DNA of 41,495 nt. Source: an uncultured Steroidobacter sp. (GTDB lineage Bacteria > Pseudomonadota > Gammaproteobacteria > Steroidobacterales > Steroidobacteraceae). Each line of letters begins with the position of its first letter. The stretch's first letter is position 1. The notes beneath the pieces are model-generated. The model was not told the origin of the DNA, made no database searches, and saw only the letters and a list, made by a program, of their open reading frames with translations. The stretch is from the NCBI GenBank assembly GCA_946478975.1, contig CAMLEO010000018.1, positions 1 through 41,495 of the forward strand. The letters run 5' to 3'. The translations under genes and the position numbers were made by a program. Below, piece by piece: positions 25,623 to 33,824 of this stretch.

Positions 25623-26519
25623 CTACCAGACGACGCTGATGCGGGCGCCGCCGTAAGTTGTTTCGGAGTCGTCCTCCGCCATGGCGCTGCCGATCCAGGC
25701 TTCGAGCGCCCAGTGTTGTGTCAGTGCGAGGTCGGCGTACAGCTCGGCCGTGTCGGTCTCGGCGTTGGAATCGACCTGGCGATCGCGGTAGTAGACGACG
25801 CCCAGCGACATCACAGTGAACTCATACGTCACGCCGACGTTGATGGAGTCCTGCAAATAAGCCTCGTCGCGCGTCACGCCGGAAAGGCTCACACGCTGCA
25901 AGCGGGCGACGGTGGAGGGCACGTTCGAGCTGTTGTCGTAGTCGTAGTCGTAGTCGTAGAACATCACGCCCGACGAGAGCGTCAGGTGCTTGGTCACATT
26001 GAGATCGCCGTGCGCGCCGGCGCCGGTGCCCTCGGTTGTTTCCACGACCCGAATCGATCGCGGATCGCGAAAGCGACGTTGAATGCTGGTGATGGTTTCG
26101 GATTCGGCCGAGCGATAAAACAAATCCAATCCGACGGTGCCGCGCTTCGCGATGTAAGTGAAGCCGCCGAACACGTCGTGTTGGGTGTACGACGAGCCGT
26201 CTTCGCGATAGGTGTACATGAGGCGCCAGTCGACATTGCCGGTGCTGAAGCCGGTGCGCGCACCGACGGTCGTGATATTCACATCGTCGTTTGCTCGTGA
26301 GGCTGTGGTCGTGCCCAGATCGAGCTGTGCCCAAGCGGTTTCGCCGAAGGGCACGGCGAGCGCGCCACGCAGCTCTTTGAAGTCAGCGTCGTCGACTTCG
26401 CTGCTGACCGCGGCGTAATAACCTTTGATCTCCGCCGGCTCCGCCAGTGCGAGCGTCGAACAGGCGAGCGCGGGCAGCACCGCCAGCTGTGCCAGGCGGC
26501 GCGATGAATCCGAGCACAT
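25623..26519 (-). CDS. Predicted outer-membrane beta-barrel protein, unknown function
   Basis: A 298-residue exported protein with a signal peptide (about 1-26, ending TLALA-E) and a body of alternating aromatic/polar strands (WAQLDLGTTTAS, WRLMYTYRED, TVGLDLFYRS, LTLSSGVMFYDYDYDYD, YEFTVMSLGVVYYRD, HWALEAWIGSAMAEDD) ending in VVW, the C-terminal aromatic usual for outer-membrane barrels. I recognise no named family. ATG 26519 has GGGAG seven bases upstream; a TTG two codons earlier is in frame. A (GTCGTA)4 microsatellite at 25935-25958 encodes the (YD)4 stretch. The EF-hand gene lies 51 bases upstream on the same strand. Confidence 0.75.
   Translation of the reverse strand: MCSDSSRRLAQLAVLPALACSTLALAEPAEIKGYYAAVSSEVDDADFKELRGALAVPFGETAWAQLDLGTTTASRANDDVNITTVGARTGFSTGNVDWRLMYTYREDGSSYTQHDVFGGFTYIAKRGTVGLDLFYRSAESETITSIQRRFRDPRSIRVVETTEGTGAGAHGDLNVTKHLTLSSGVMFYDYDYDYDNSSNVPSTVARLQRVSLSGVTRDEAYLQDSINVGVTYEFTVMSLGVVYYRDRQVDSNAETDTAELYADLALTQHWALEAWIGSAMAEDDSETTYGGARISVVW
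25935..25958. repeat. Hexanucleotide repeat (GTCGTA)x4 inside the barrel gene
   Basis: Four perfect tandem units, read as TACGAC on the coding strand, give YDYDYDYD. The unit is a multiple of three, so slippage would change length without a frameshift. It would vary a probable surface or periplasmic loop of the barrel. Confidence 0.8.
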
Positions 26520-26570
26520 CGTCAATCTCCCATCGACGCCCGGTGCGGGCCGGGCGTCGCCGTTTGTTTA

Positions 26571-27020
26571 CTACTGCTGCTTGCGGGCGCGTCGTTCTTC
26601 AACTGCTTTTTTTGCCGCTTCTTTGGCGGCCGCCAGTTCCTTCGCGTCCAGCACGTTGTTCTTGTCGGTATCGGCGCGGTCGAACAGCGTGGTCGGGCCG
26701 TTGATGAATTCCTCCTTGCTGACTTTGCCGTCGCCGTCGGCGTCGAACTGCCCGCCGTGCATCTCGCCGCCGCCGTTTTGTTTGCGACGCTCGGCCATGC
26801 GCTTGGGCATGTCGCTGCTGTCCAGGTAGCCGTCGGAGTTGCGGTCGAGCTTGGCGAACTGCTGGCCGCGCGCGGCGATGAACTCTTCCTTGGTCACCGA
26901 GCCGTCGTTGTTGGCATCGGCGCGTTCGAACATTCCTTCGCCGCCTTGTCGCATTCCTTGCGCCATCGAGGGCGCGCTGAGCAGCGAGAGCAGGGCGGCG
27001 GCCGTAAGCATGCGAAGCAT
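26571..27020 (-). CDS. Secreted EF-hand protein (four calcium-binding loops)
   Basis: A 149-residue exported protein. Signal peptide 1-20 (SAPSMA-Q), then four EF-hand loops: DANNDGSVTKEE (35-46), DRNSDGYLDSSD (59-70), DADGDGKVSKEE (93-104) and DTDKNNVLDAKE (117-128). The first three have the usual Asp-x-Asn/Asp-x-Asp-Gly pattern; the fourth has Asn where the loop Gly should be and may bind weakly. A Lys/Arg/Glu-rich helix ends the protein. GGAG seven bases before ATG 27020 supports the start. It is likely a periplasmic calcium buffer or sensor; partners are unknown. The barrel gene downstream on the same strand (51-base gap) may be co-transcribed. Confidence 0.9.
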   Translation of the reverse strand: MLRMLTAAALLSLLSAPSMAQGMRQGGEGMFERADANNDGSVTKEEFIAARGQQFAKLDRNSDGYLDSSDMPKRMAERRKQNGGGEMHGGQFDADGDGKVSKEEFINGPTTLFDRADTDKNNVLDAKELAAAKEAAKKAVEERRARKQQ

Positions 27021-27194
27021 CAGGGGTCTCCTTTAGTGTGAGCCGTCGGGAGAGATAACGCCGCAGCTGGCGCGTGGTTGACGTACCGTCAGGGTGCAAG
27101 CGATTGGCGGTTCAGGAACGCTGCCTGAACGAAAGGTTGCGATATGCTTCGCGCCGGAATGTTCCCGGGGAGTCCGGGGGCAGGAGGGTTGGTA

Positions 27195-27860
27195 GTGACA
27201 AACGGCGCGCTGTTGATTTCGCTGGCTGCCCTCGTCTCGGGGGCGGCTTGCGCGGATGATGTTTCGTCGCGTTGGTCGCTGGGCATGCAGCTGGGCCAGG
27301 CGAGGAGCCAGGCCAGCAGCCAGCCGGTCGATTCCGCCCGATGGGCCACCGATCCCAGCCCCATGAGTTATGACATGGCCGCCACCGTCGGCGGCTCCAA
27401 TCGATTCGGCTGGCGCGTGTTCACCGGATATCGCTTCACCGATTACCTCGCCGTCCACGTCGGCTACACCGACCTCGGCGAATCGCAAACGCGGCCGGTC
27501 CAGAGCGCCGTGGCCTACGACCTGATCCCGGATTTCGAACGCGTCATCATGCAACGGATCCGCGGTGTCGACGTCGGCCTGCAATTCAAAGTGCCGGTGA
27601 GCGAGCGCGTCTCCGTGGATGTCCACGGCGGCAAATATTTCTGGCGCGAGAACACGAGCATCTCCGGCCTGTGGAGCGACAGCGAACGCGCCCAGGTGCG
27701 CAAGTCGAGCAGCGATTCGGATAATTTCTTCGGCGCGGGTTTGGAAATAGCGGTCATCCACGATCTCAGCGCGACGCTCAGCTGGACACACTACGAAGTA
27801 GGCAGCGATCCAGTCGCGCTGTGGACGGTCGGTGCCTTGTATCGTTTCGGGTTCTATTGA
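27195..27860 (+). CDS. Predicted outer-membrane beta-barrel (OmpA/OmpW-like small porin fold)
   Basis: A 221-residue exported protein: signal peptide (1-20, ending GAACA-DD), then an eight-strand-type barrel (RWSLGMQLGQAR, FGWRVFTGYRFTDYLAVHVGYTDLGE, RGVDVGLQFKVPVSERVSVDVHGGKYFWRE, NFFGAGLEIAVIHDLSATLSWTHYE, VALWTVGALYRFGFY) that ends in an aromatic pair. The YRFTDYLAVHVGYTDLGE pattern is that of the OmpA-like transmembrane barrel, without a C-terminal peptidoglycan-binding domain. I choose GTG 27195, which gives a clean signal peptide and has GGAGGG six bases upstream; ATG 27144 would put 17 odd residues before the signal. It is divergent from the EF-hand gene. Confidence 0.8.
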   Translation: MTNGALLISLAALVSGAACADDVSSRWSLGMQLGQARSQASSQPVDSARWATDPSPMSYDMAATVGGSNRFGWRVFTGYRFTDYLAVHVGYTDLGESQTRPVQSAVAYDLIPDFERVIMQRIRGVDVGLQFKVPVSERVSVDVHGGKYFWRENTSISGLWSDSERAQVRKSSSDSDNFFGAGLEIAVIHDLSATLSWTHYEVGSDPVALWTVGALYRFGFY

Positions 27861-27896
27861 AACGTAAACAAACCGTGGACAAAGGAAGTCTGAAAA

Positions 27897-29282
27897 ATGC
27901 GTCGACGAGAACTTTCCGGTGTGTTGTTGGGATCGGTCGCGGGCGCCATGTTGCTGCCCAAGACCAGCGAAGCACAAACCTGCACGCCGCCTTGCTACCC
28001 GCGCAGTCCTGCCGAGATCACGGCGGGCATTACTCCAACCGATAGTCAGTACCCGCCGTTAGATATACGACGCTATGGCGCGACGATCAGCGACGCGACC
28101 ACCGCGTTCGAGAGCGCGATCACCGTTGCCAGCGTCGAAGCGGGGCAGATCTTCGTGCCGGCGGGCACGTGGATCATCACTCGCGCGCTGGCGCTGCCGT
28201 TCAATACCAGCCTCAAGGGCGTCGGGCGCCTGGTGTCCAAGATCCAGGTCAACGGGGCATTCACCGGCGTCAGCGTGACGGCCGCGACCAATTCTCACAC
28301 GACCAGCCAGGCGCATACCCGAATCGAAGGCATCGGCTTCGAGGGCTCGGGAGCCGCGCTCGGCGCTTTGTATTTTGCGCGGGTGAACTGGGTGGTGGTG
28401 CGCGACTGCGCTTTCCGGAATTTCACCGGCACCGGCGCGTTCGGCATCGAGCTCCTGCATTGTTTCAACTGGAAGGTCGAGCACTGCTACTTCGAAGCCA
28501 TCCAGGCGGTCGGCGTAAAGCTGCTGTCGGAGCTGGACGGCGGCAGCTACGTCGGCTGCAATCACGGCATCTTCGGTCCGAACAACGATGTGATCGGCAA
28601 CGGCCAGGCGGCTTTCATCGGCGTCAGCGTCGACCGCGCGCAGAACGTCGTGATCACCGGCAACAACTTCGAAGGCTCGGACAACGGCAACAAGGCCATC
28701 GAGTTGAACGGCTCCGAAGGCGTATGGATCTGCGGCAACTACATCGAGCGCTGGGCGCAGGCTGCCATTGCGGCCAACTCGGGCGATGCCAACCGCCGCT
28801 TGTGCGTGATGGAGAACGTGATTCACGCCGCCAGCAGCAATGTTTGCAACATCAATAACATCTCGCACCCGAACGAAAACGTCGTGTTCGCGATGAACCG
28901 CTTTTCGGACATCGGCTCGACCCAGACGGCGGTCTTTGTCGGCACCACGACGACGTTCTGCGAGTTCAACAACGATCCGGCCGCCGGCAAGATCACCGAA
29001 TCTTATGCGCCCTCCTGCATCACCGCGCGTGCGCTACAAGCCAGCACGACGTGGAATCCAGGTTCGATCGCCAGCAACGCGGTGAGCGCTGTGAACGTCA
29101 GCGTGCCGGGCGCTGTGGCTGGCGATACGTGCAGCGCGTCCTTCGATCAGATTGGAGCCAACAACGTCATGATCAGTGCGCATGTCTCCGCTGCAAACAC
29201 AGTGCGCATCATGCTGCTCAACCGGGAGGCTGCTGCAGTGGGCCTGCCGGCCGGGACGGTTCGCGTCAAAGTGTTCAAGTAG
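27897..29282 (+). CDS. Exported right-handed beta-helix protein (pectate-lyase-like fold) with Tat-like signal
   Basis: A 461-residue protein. The N-terminus MRRRELSGVLLGSVAGAML with three Arg followed by a hydrophobic stretch and SEA-Q resembles a twin-arginine signal. Then PPLDIRRYGATISDATTAFESAI is the opening seen in pectate-lyase-superfamily / tailspike-type helices, and residues ~95-340 repeat strand-turn units rich in Asn and Gly (VVVRDCAFRNFTG, WKVEHCYFEAI, VVITGNNFEGSDNG, VWICGNYIERW, CVMENVIHAAS, VVFAMNRFSDIG). A C-terminal domain (375-461) looks like a small beta-sandwich. A polysaccharide-binding or cleaving role is plausible, but no catalytic residues can be assigned. Gene 29285 starts 2 bases later. 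Confidence 0.78.
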   Translation: MRRRELSGVLLGSVAGAMLLPKTSEAQTCTPPCYPRSPAEITAGITPTDSQYPPLDIRRYGATISDATTAFESAITVASVEAGQIFVPAGTWIITRALALPFNTSLKGVGRLVSKIQVNGAFTGVSVTAATNSHTTSQAHTRIEGIGFEGSGAALGALYFARVNWVVVRDCAFRNFTGTGAFGIELLHCFNWKVEHCYFEAIQAVGVKLLSELDGGSYVGCNHGIFGPNNDVIGNGQAAFIGVSVDRAQNVVITGNNFEGSDNGNKAIELNGSEGVWICGNYIERWAQAAIAANSGDANRRLCVMENVIHAASSNVCNINNISHPNENVVFAMNRFSDIGSTQTAVFVGTTTTFCEFNNDPAAGKITESYAPSCITARALQASTTWNPGSIASNAVSAVNVSVPGAVAGDTCSASFDQIGANNVMISAHVSAANTVRIMLLNREAAAVGLPAGTVRVKVFK

Positions 29283-29284
29283 GC

Positions 29285-29707
29285 ATGCCCCAGGCCAGCA
29301 TTTCTTTCGATGATGTTCTCGCACTCCTGCGCGGCCCCGCCGTGCAGGAGTTCGAGTCGAAGTATGTCGCCGAGCGCGGTTATGAGTTGCCCGAGGGCTG
29401 GGCCAATACGCAGGATATGACGAGGTACTTGCAGCTCGCGCAGGTCACGCGTGAGTGGATCGAACAAACGCTGGTCGCACGTGCCGACCTGGTGAGCCGG
29501 TACTGGGACGGCGTGCAGCAGTCGGAGCCCAATGCTTCCGACGCGCCCATCGTCCTGATGCGCGGCTTCTCGATCGTCGCCGCGTGTTCGATCTGGTTAC
29601 TGGAGCATCGTACCGATGCGGAGCTCGCGAGCTGGCTCAAAGCCCGCCGCGTGCTCAATCACAGCAGGCACGCGAAGGAGCTGCGGGCGATATTCAATCG
29701 CCTGTAA
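29285..29707 (+). CDS. Hypothetical protein, 140 aa
   Basis: I do not recognise this protein. It is soluble, helical in character and slightly acidic (MPQASISFDDVLALLRGPAV..., QVTREWIEQTLVARADLVSRYW), with one hydrophobic helix near 92-105 (VLMRGFSIVAACSIWLL) that could be buried or membrane-touching. No signal peptide is seen. It begins two bases after the beta-helix stop, so it is co-transcribed with it and may be an accessory factor. It is convergent with the barrel gene at 29714. Confidence 0.65.
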   Translation: MPQASISFDDVLALLRGPAVQEFESKYVAERGYELPEGWANTQDMTRYLQLAQVTREWIEQTLVARADLVSRYWDGVQQSEPNASDAPIVLMRGFSIVAACSIWLLEHRTDAELASWLKARRVLNHSRHAKELRAIFNRL

Positions 29708-29713
29708 GACTCA

Positions 29714-30310
29714 TCAGAAACGATAGCGGAAGATCAGCTGCGTGTCGGTGCCGCTGCTTTTCTGTTCGATGTTGCCACGGATCACGGTGGTGCTGCCGGA
29801 CGTCGTCGACTTCAGGTCGCCGTCGACATCGACAAACGTATAGTTGGCTTCGCCGCCTACCGAGAAGTGCTCGCCGAACTGATACTCGAAGCCGATCGCC
29901 GGCCCGATGCGATAGCCATCCTGCGAGGTCTCGCTGCGAGTGACGACCGTGTAGCCCGGAAAGTAAGTATTGGTGTAGGTTCGCGTGCCGTCGAGCGTCA
30001 CGTACGAAGCGCGCAGCCCGTAATAGATGCGCGCAGAGTCGGCGATCTTGGCAAGCCGGAACAGGCCGACGCCGAATTCGAGGTTGTCGACATCTTCCTT
30101 GAAACTGTCGCCGTCCGAGGAGGTGTTGGTCTGCGATGTCTCATTCGACATATAACGCACCGACGGCTCGATGCGGAAGCTCGGGCTGACGTCGATCGGC
30201 ACATAGATCCAGCCGTCGTTCGAGCGGGCCGAGACCCCAATTCCATAATCCGCCGCGACCGCACCCGTCGAACACAGCGCCAGGCACAGGGCCGCACATA
30301 AAGTCCGCAT
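29714..30310 (-). CDS. Predicted outer-membrane beta-barrel protein, unknown function
   Basis: A 198-residue exported protein with signal peptide (1-20, ending GAVAA) and a barrel made of strands such as GIGVSARSNDGWIYVPIDVSPSFRIEPSVRY, LEFGVGLFRLAKIADSARIYYGLRASYVTLDG, YRIGPAIGFEYQFGEHFSVGGEANYTFVDVDG, ending QLIFRYRF with a terminal Phe. The YGLR/IGPAIGFEYQFGEHFSVGGEA pattern resembles small OmpA/OmpW-like barrels. GAGG eight bases before ATG 30310 decides the start; an ATG 7 codons earlier is in frame. It is a lone gene on its strand between two plus-strand genes and the amidohydrolase pair. Confidence 0.75.
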   Translation of the reverse strand: MRTLCAALCLALCSTGAVAADYGIGVSARSNDGWIYVPIDVSPSFRIEPSVRYMSNETSQTNTSSDGDSFKEDVDNLEFGVGLFRLAKIADSARIYYGLRASYVTLDGTRTYTNTYFPGYTVVTRSETSQDGYRIGPAIGFEYQFGEHFSVGGEANYTFVDVDGDLKSTTSGSTTVIRGNIEQKSSGTDTQLIFRYRF

Positions 30311-30412
30311 CGACTCATCCTCGAGAAACATTGCGAAGCCGCGCAGTTTAAGCGATTACGAATCGCAGACTGTGCGGCGGTCACACATTCGCAATGTTTC
30401 GCGTTCCTCGCG

Positions 30413-31678
30413 TCAGCGCTGCGCTTGTTTCAAACGTTCGAAGTAACGATCGCGCAGCTCCTGCTGGCGCGAGCGCATTTCGATGGCGCGGCCGTTGATC
30501 CAGACCTGCTCGGCGACGCTGGTGACTTCCAGCGGATCGCCGCTCCAGAGCACGACGTCGGCGGCCTGGCCGGCGGCGATGTGGCCGCGAGAGGCGCTCA
30601 AGCCGAAGATCTCGGCGGGATTGCTCGTCAGGCCGGCGAGCGCGGCATCTTTGGGAAGGCCGTGAGCCGCGGCGTTGCCGGCGACCTGGCGCACTTTGCG
30701 CGCATTGTGACTTTCGGCGAAGTGCGTGAACGCGATCTTCACGCCGGCTTTGTTCAACAACGCAGCGTTGTCGAGTCGTGCACCGACTTGATCGAAAGAC
30801 TCCGGCAGGTTGACCAGCGCGTCGAGGATCACGGGCACTTTCGCTTCAGCGAGCTGGTCCGCAACCACCCAGGCTTCCGCGCCGCCGACGATGACAGGCT
30901 TGATGCCATAACGTTTGGAGAACGCGAGCGTCTTGAGAATGTCCGCCGCGCGATTCACGCTGAACACGACGCGACCGCCGGCGAGATAGCGAGCAAACAC
31001 TTCGCGTCCCAGCGGATGCATCAGCGCCTGCTCGCCGCTCGGGCGAGTGCGAGTCTCGTTCACTGCCTGTTCGAGAATCATCCACTGCGCGGCGCGGCTG
31101 CCGGCGGTGCGATCGTTGATCGTGCCGCCGAGATCGATGAACAGCGAGCGGCTGCCGTCGAGCACCGCCTCCTGCCGGCCATCGAGCGTCACCGCGGCAC
31201 CTTGACCGGCGAGGAAATTGCTGCCGCTCTCAGCCAGGTTCGGCGACAGCACCGTCCAGGTCATGCCTTCGATGCGTGTGACGGGAATCAGGACCGAGCG
31301 GCCGTTGTATGCCGTTGTGACATCGAACTCCGGACGCCACTGCATCTCGTAGGCGGGCGCGCCGAGCGCGAGCGTCGAGTCGTCGGTGACGCCTTCGGCC
31401 TGCACTTCTTGAATGCCGAGGTTGGACAAGCCAGCAAACATTCCGGGCGTGAGCTCACGACCTTTGGCTTCGACCGTCGTCGCGCCATCGGCGGACAAGC
31501 CGGTGCCGACCGAGTGAATCTTGCCGTCGCGAATCAGCACATCCGCATTCGTGAGCGTGCCTTTCGCAGTCAAGGTGTGAACCGTCGCGCCACGGATCAA
31601 AATATCCTGCGCGGACGCGCTGTGTGCGCCGAGTGCAAACAACGACGGAGCGAGCAAAGAAACGATCAGTGTTTTCAT
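30413..31678 (-). CDS. Exported amidohydrolase-like protein lacking the metal ligands (probable pseudoenzyme)
   Basis: A 421-residue exported member of the amidohydrolase fold: signal peptide (1-23), N-terminal composite beta-sandwich (DILIRGATVHTLTAKGTLTNADVLIRDGKIHSVG), TIM-barrel body, and the closing ADVVLWSGDPLEVTSVAEQVWINGRAIE typical of imidazolonepropionase-like hydrolases. Where the family has HxH (VHSHLG in the neighbour), this protein reads GLSNLG (Leu84, Asn86). Positions matching the neighbour's VHIH, FHH and HSD read FSVN, VGG and THF-like residues, so every metal ligand appears lost. The fold is kept, so it is probably a non-catalytic partner of the gene at 31690, which lies 11 bases upstream in the same operon. 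C-terminus is charged and helical. Confidence 0.82.
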   Translation of the reverse strand: MKTLIVSLLAPSLFALGAHSASAQDILIRGATVHTLTAKGTLTNADVLIRDGKIHSVGTGLSADGATTVEAKGRELTPGMFAGLSNLGIQEVQAEGVTDDSTLALGAPAYEMQWRPEFDVTTAYNGRSVLIPVTRIEGMTWTVLSPNLAESGSNFLAGQGAAVTLDGRQEAVLDGSRSLFIDLGGTINDRTAGSRAAQWMILEQAVNETRTRPSGEQALMHPLGREVFARYLAGGRVVFSVNRAADILKTLAFSKRYGIKPVIVGGAEAWVVADQLAEAKVPVILDALVNLPESFDQVGARLDNAALLNKAGVKIAFTHFAESHNARKVRQVAGNAAAHGLPKDAALAGLTSNPAEIFGLSASRGHIAAGQAADVVLWSGDPLEVTSVAEQVWINGRAIEMRSRQQELRDRYFERLKQAQR

Positions 31679-31689
31679 TGGTGTGCTCC

Positions 31690-33153
31690 TTACTGGCCGA
31701 GCAGGAAGTCCGACGCGGGCCTGGCCGGCGGATTGGCGCGGTCGTACACCTTGGCGCCGTCGATGAAGACCTGGTCCGCGAGCGCATAAACGCTGAACGG
31801 ATCGCCGTTCCAGATCACCACGTCACCCATCTTGCCGTTCTCCAGCGTGCCGGTGACTTTATCGATGCCCAGCGCCTTCGCGGGGTTCGCCGTCAGCCAC
31901 TTCACGGCTCGCTCGCGTGGAATATCCAGCCCCAGCCGCGTGCCGCGAGTCATGGCCTTGGCCGCTTCCTGATTCAAACGTTGAATGCCTTCGGGCGAAT
32001 CGGAATGCACGATGGCGCAGCCGTTCTTAGGCATGTCGGTGAGCGCGAGGTTTTCCTGCACGCCATCGAATGATTCCATCTTGAAGCCCCACCAGTCGGC
32101 CCACTCGGCGCCGCAGATGCCTTCCTGCGCCAGCATGTCGGCGACTTTGTAAGCTTCCACGGCGTGATGGAACGCGGCGATCTTGAAGCCGAACTCTTTC
32201 GACATATCGACCATGATGGCCATTTCATCGGAGCGGTAGCAGTGGATGTGCACCAGGATCTCGCCGTTCATGGCGCCGACCAGAGTTTCCATTTTCAGGC
32301 TGCGCTCGGGGGGCGAGGGCGGCTGATCGTCGTCGCCGTCTTTCTTCTTGGCAGCCGGGGTCTTGCCGCTGTGTTTCTTTTCGTACGCGGCCAGCTCGCG
32401 ACGATATTTGTCCCACTTCTCGCGATATGCCTGCGCATCCGCAAACGCCTGGCGATAACCGGCGACGTTGCCCATGCGCGTCATCGGCGCATTGCCTTTG
32501 CTGCCGTAGACGCGCTTGGGATTCTCACCGCAGGCCATCTTCAAGCCCTGCGGCGCGCCGGGAAATTTCATCGCTTGATAGGTGGTCGCGTGCACGTTTT
32601 TGATGGTGACGCCGCGGCCGCCGATGAGATTGCCCGAGCCGGGCAGGATCTGCATGCTGGTGACGCCGCCTTCGAGCGCGGCCTCAAAGCCGGGATCCTG
32701 CGGCCAGATCGCGTGTTCGGCCCACGCATTCGGCGTGACCGGATCGACCATTTCGTTGCCGTCGTTATGTGCGCTGACGCCCGGGCTTGGATACACGCCG
32801 AGGTGTGAGTGCACGTCGATCAATCCCGGCGTGACCCAGCGGCCCTTGGCGTCGATCACCGTCGCGCCCGCCGGAGCGGTGAGCTGCGTGCCCACGCCGG
32901 CGATTTTCCCGTCGACGATCAACACATCGCCGTTGTCGATGCGTGTGCCCGTGCCGGTGAGCACGGTCGCGCCGCGGATCAACGTCGGCGTCGAGCTGGG
33001 AATTGTATACGTTGAAGCAAACGGAGCCCGCGTTGCCGACGGCGGAGTCGCGGCAGTTGCTTCGGGTTTAGATGTTTTGGATTGCGGTGGTGTCGCGCAC
33101 GCGCCGATCACTACGCACGACAGAGCCAGAAAGAAATGTTTGCGAGGCGCCAT
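31690..33153 (-). CDS. Exported lipoprotein amidohydrolase with full metal-ligand set
   Basis: A 487-residue amidohydrolase (imidazolonepropionase-like group). Lipobox VIGAC gives Cys19 as the lipid-modified residue, so it is an envelope lipoprotein. The N-terminal sandwich (TLIRGATVLTGTGTRIDNGDVLIVDGKIAGVG) leads to TPGLIDVHSHLG (His115, His117), then VHIH (302/304), FHH (329/330) and VHSDSPEG (Asp385), the usual metal/catalytic positions. ADLGP-like C-terminal GDVVIWNGDPFSVYALADQVFIDGAKVYD is typical. A charged insert (about 247-283, KKHSGKTPAAKKKDGDDDQ) is unusual. Substrate is unknown; a cyclic amide or dipeptide is the family guess. It is upstream of, and 11 bases from, its degenerate paralogue. 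Confidence 0.88.
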   Translation of the reverse strand: MAPRKHFFLALSCVVIGACATPPQSKTSKPEATAATPPSATRAPFASTYTIPSSTPTLIRGATVLTGTGTRIDNGDVLIVDGKIAGVGTQLTAPAGATVIDAKGRWVTPGLIDVHSHLGVYPSPGVSAHNDGNEMVDPVTPNAWAEHAIWPQDPGFEAALEGGVTSMQILPGSGNLIGGRGVTIKNVHATTYQAMKFPGAPQGLKMACGENPKRVYGSKGNAPMTRMGNVAGYRQAFADAQAYREKWDKYRRELAAYEKKHSGKTPAAKKKDGDDDQPPSPPERSLKMETLVGAMNGEILVHIHCYRSDEMAIMVDMSKEFGFKIAAFHHAVEAYKVADMLAQEGICGAEWADWWGFKMESFDGVQENLALTDMPKNGCAIVHSDSPEGIQRLNQEAAKAMTRGTRLGLDIPRERAVKWLTANPAKALGIDKVTGTLENGKMGDVVIWNGDPFSVYALADQVFIDGAKVYDRANPPARPASDFLLGQ

Positions 33154-33189
33154 TCGTAGGGTGTCCTGCCGACGAAGCGCCGCAATCTA

Positions 33190-33723
33190 TCAGATCGTCA
33201 TACCTTGCGCGCTCGCTTCGTGATCCAGCAGCCAGCGCTTGCGGTGCAGGCCGCCGCCGTAGCCGGTCAACGAGCCATCGCTGCCGACCAGGCGATGACA
33301 CGGCACGACTACGCAGATGGGATTGGCACCGTTCGCATGACCGACAGCGCGCACGGCTTTGGGGCGGTCGATGCGTATTGCGAGCTCGCGATAGCTCAAT
33401 GTGGTGCCGGCGGGAATGCGCCGCAGTTCTTCCCACACCGCGCGTTGAAAGGCCGTGCCGCCGGTTTCCACGGGAATTGTATCGATGGCATCCAACTTGC
33501 CTTCGTGATACGCGTGCAAAGCTTCACGAATCGCGGCCGACGCCGGCCCGGACCGCAGCCTCAGAGCGCTGCCATACGAAGCGGCGAGCTGCCGCTGCAG
33601 CCGATCTTCCAGATCGGCCCATCCCAATGCGCGCAGACGCTGCTGCTCGTCGACGACCACGAGCATCTCGCCGATCGGGCTCGCGAGTGTGTCGATGCAA
33701 AAGCTGAACGTTGCGGCGGACAT
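33190..33723 (-). CDS. ogt: Methylated-DNA-[protein]-cysteine S-methyltransferase
   Basis: Suicidal repair protein that moves the methyl group from O6-methylguanine (and O4-methylthymine) to its own Cys. The 177 residues show the RNase-H-like N-terminal part (FSFCIDTLASPIGEMLVVVDE), GGTAFQRAVWEELRRIPAGTTLSYRELA, and the active site VVVPCHRLVGSDGSLTGYGGGLHRKRWLLDHE with Cys142. No AraC-like Ada domain is fused, so it is of the Ogt/AGT type. ATG 33723 matches the family N-terminus; the frame stays open further upstream over the intergenic region. It is downstream of a divergent TPR-sulfotransferase gene. Confidence 0.93.
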   Translation of the reverse strand: MSAATFSFCIDTLASPIGEMLVVVDEQQRLRALGWADLEDRLQRQLAASYGSALRLRSGPASAAIREALHAYHEGKLDAIDTIPVETGGTAFQRAVWEELRRIPAGTTLSYRELAIRIDRPKAVRAVGHANGANPICVVVPCHRLVGSDGSLTGYGGGLHRKRWLLDHEASAQGMTI

Positions 33724-33824
33724 AGCGGCTCGTCGATAACCCAAGCGAAAGCGAGTTGCCGCGCGAGGCGCGGGCGGCGTTATGATCCGTGCAGCGACAC
33801 GCGTTGTCACTGGCCAACGAACGA

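Noticed and set aside
33159..33166. GGGTGTCC (reverse complement of the array core) upstream of the amidohydrolase gene
   Set aside because: An 8-base match is expected about once in a window this size; no extended similarity.
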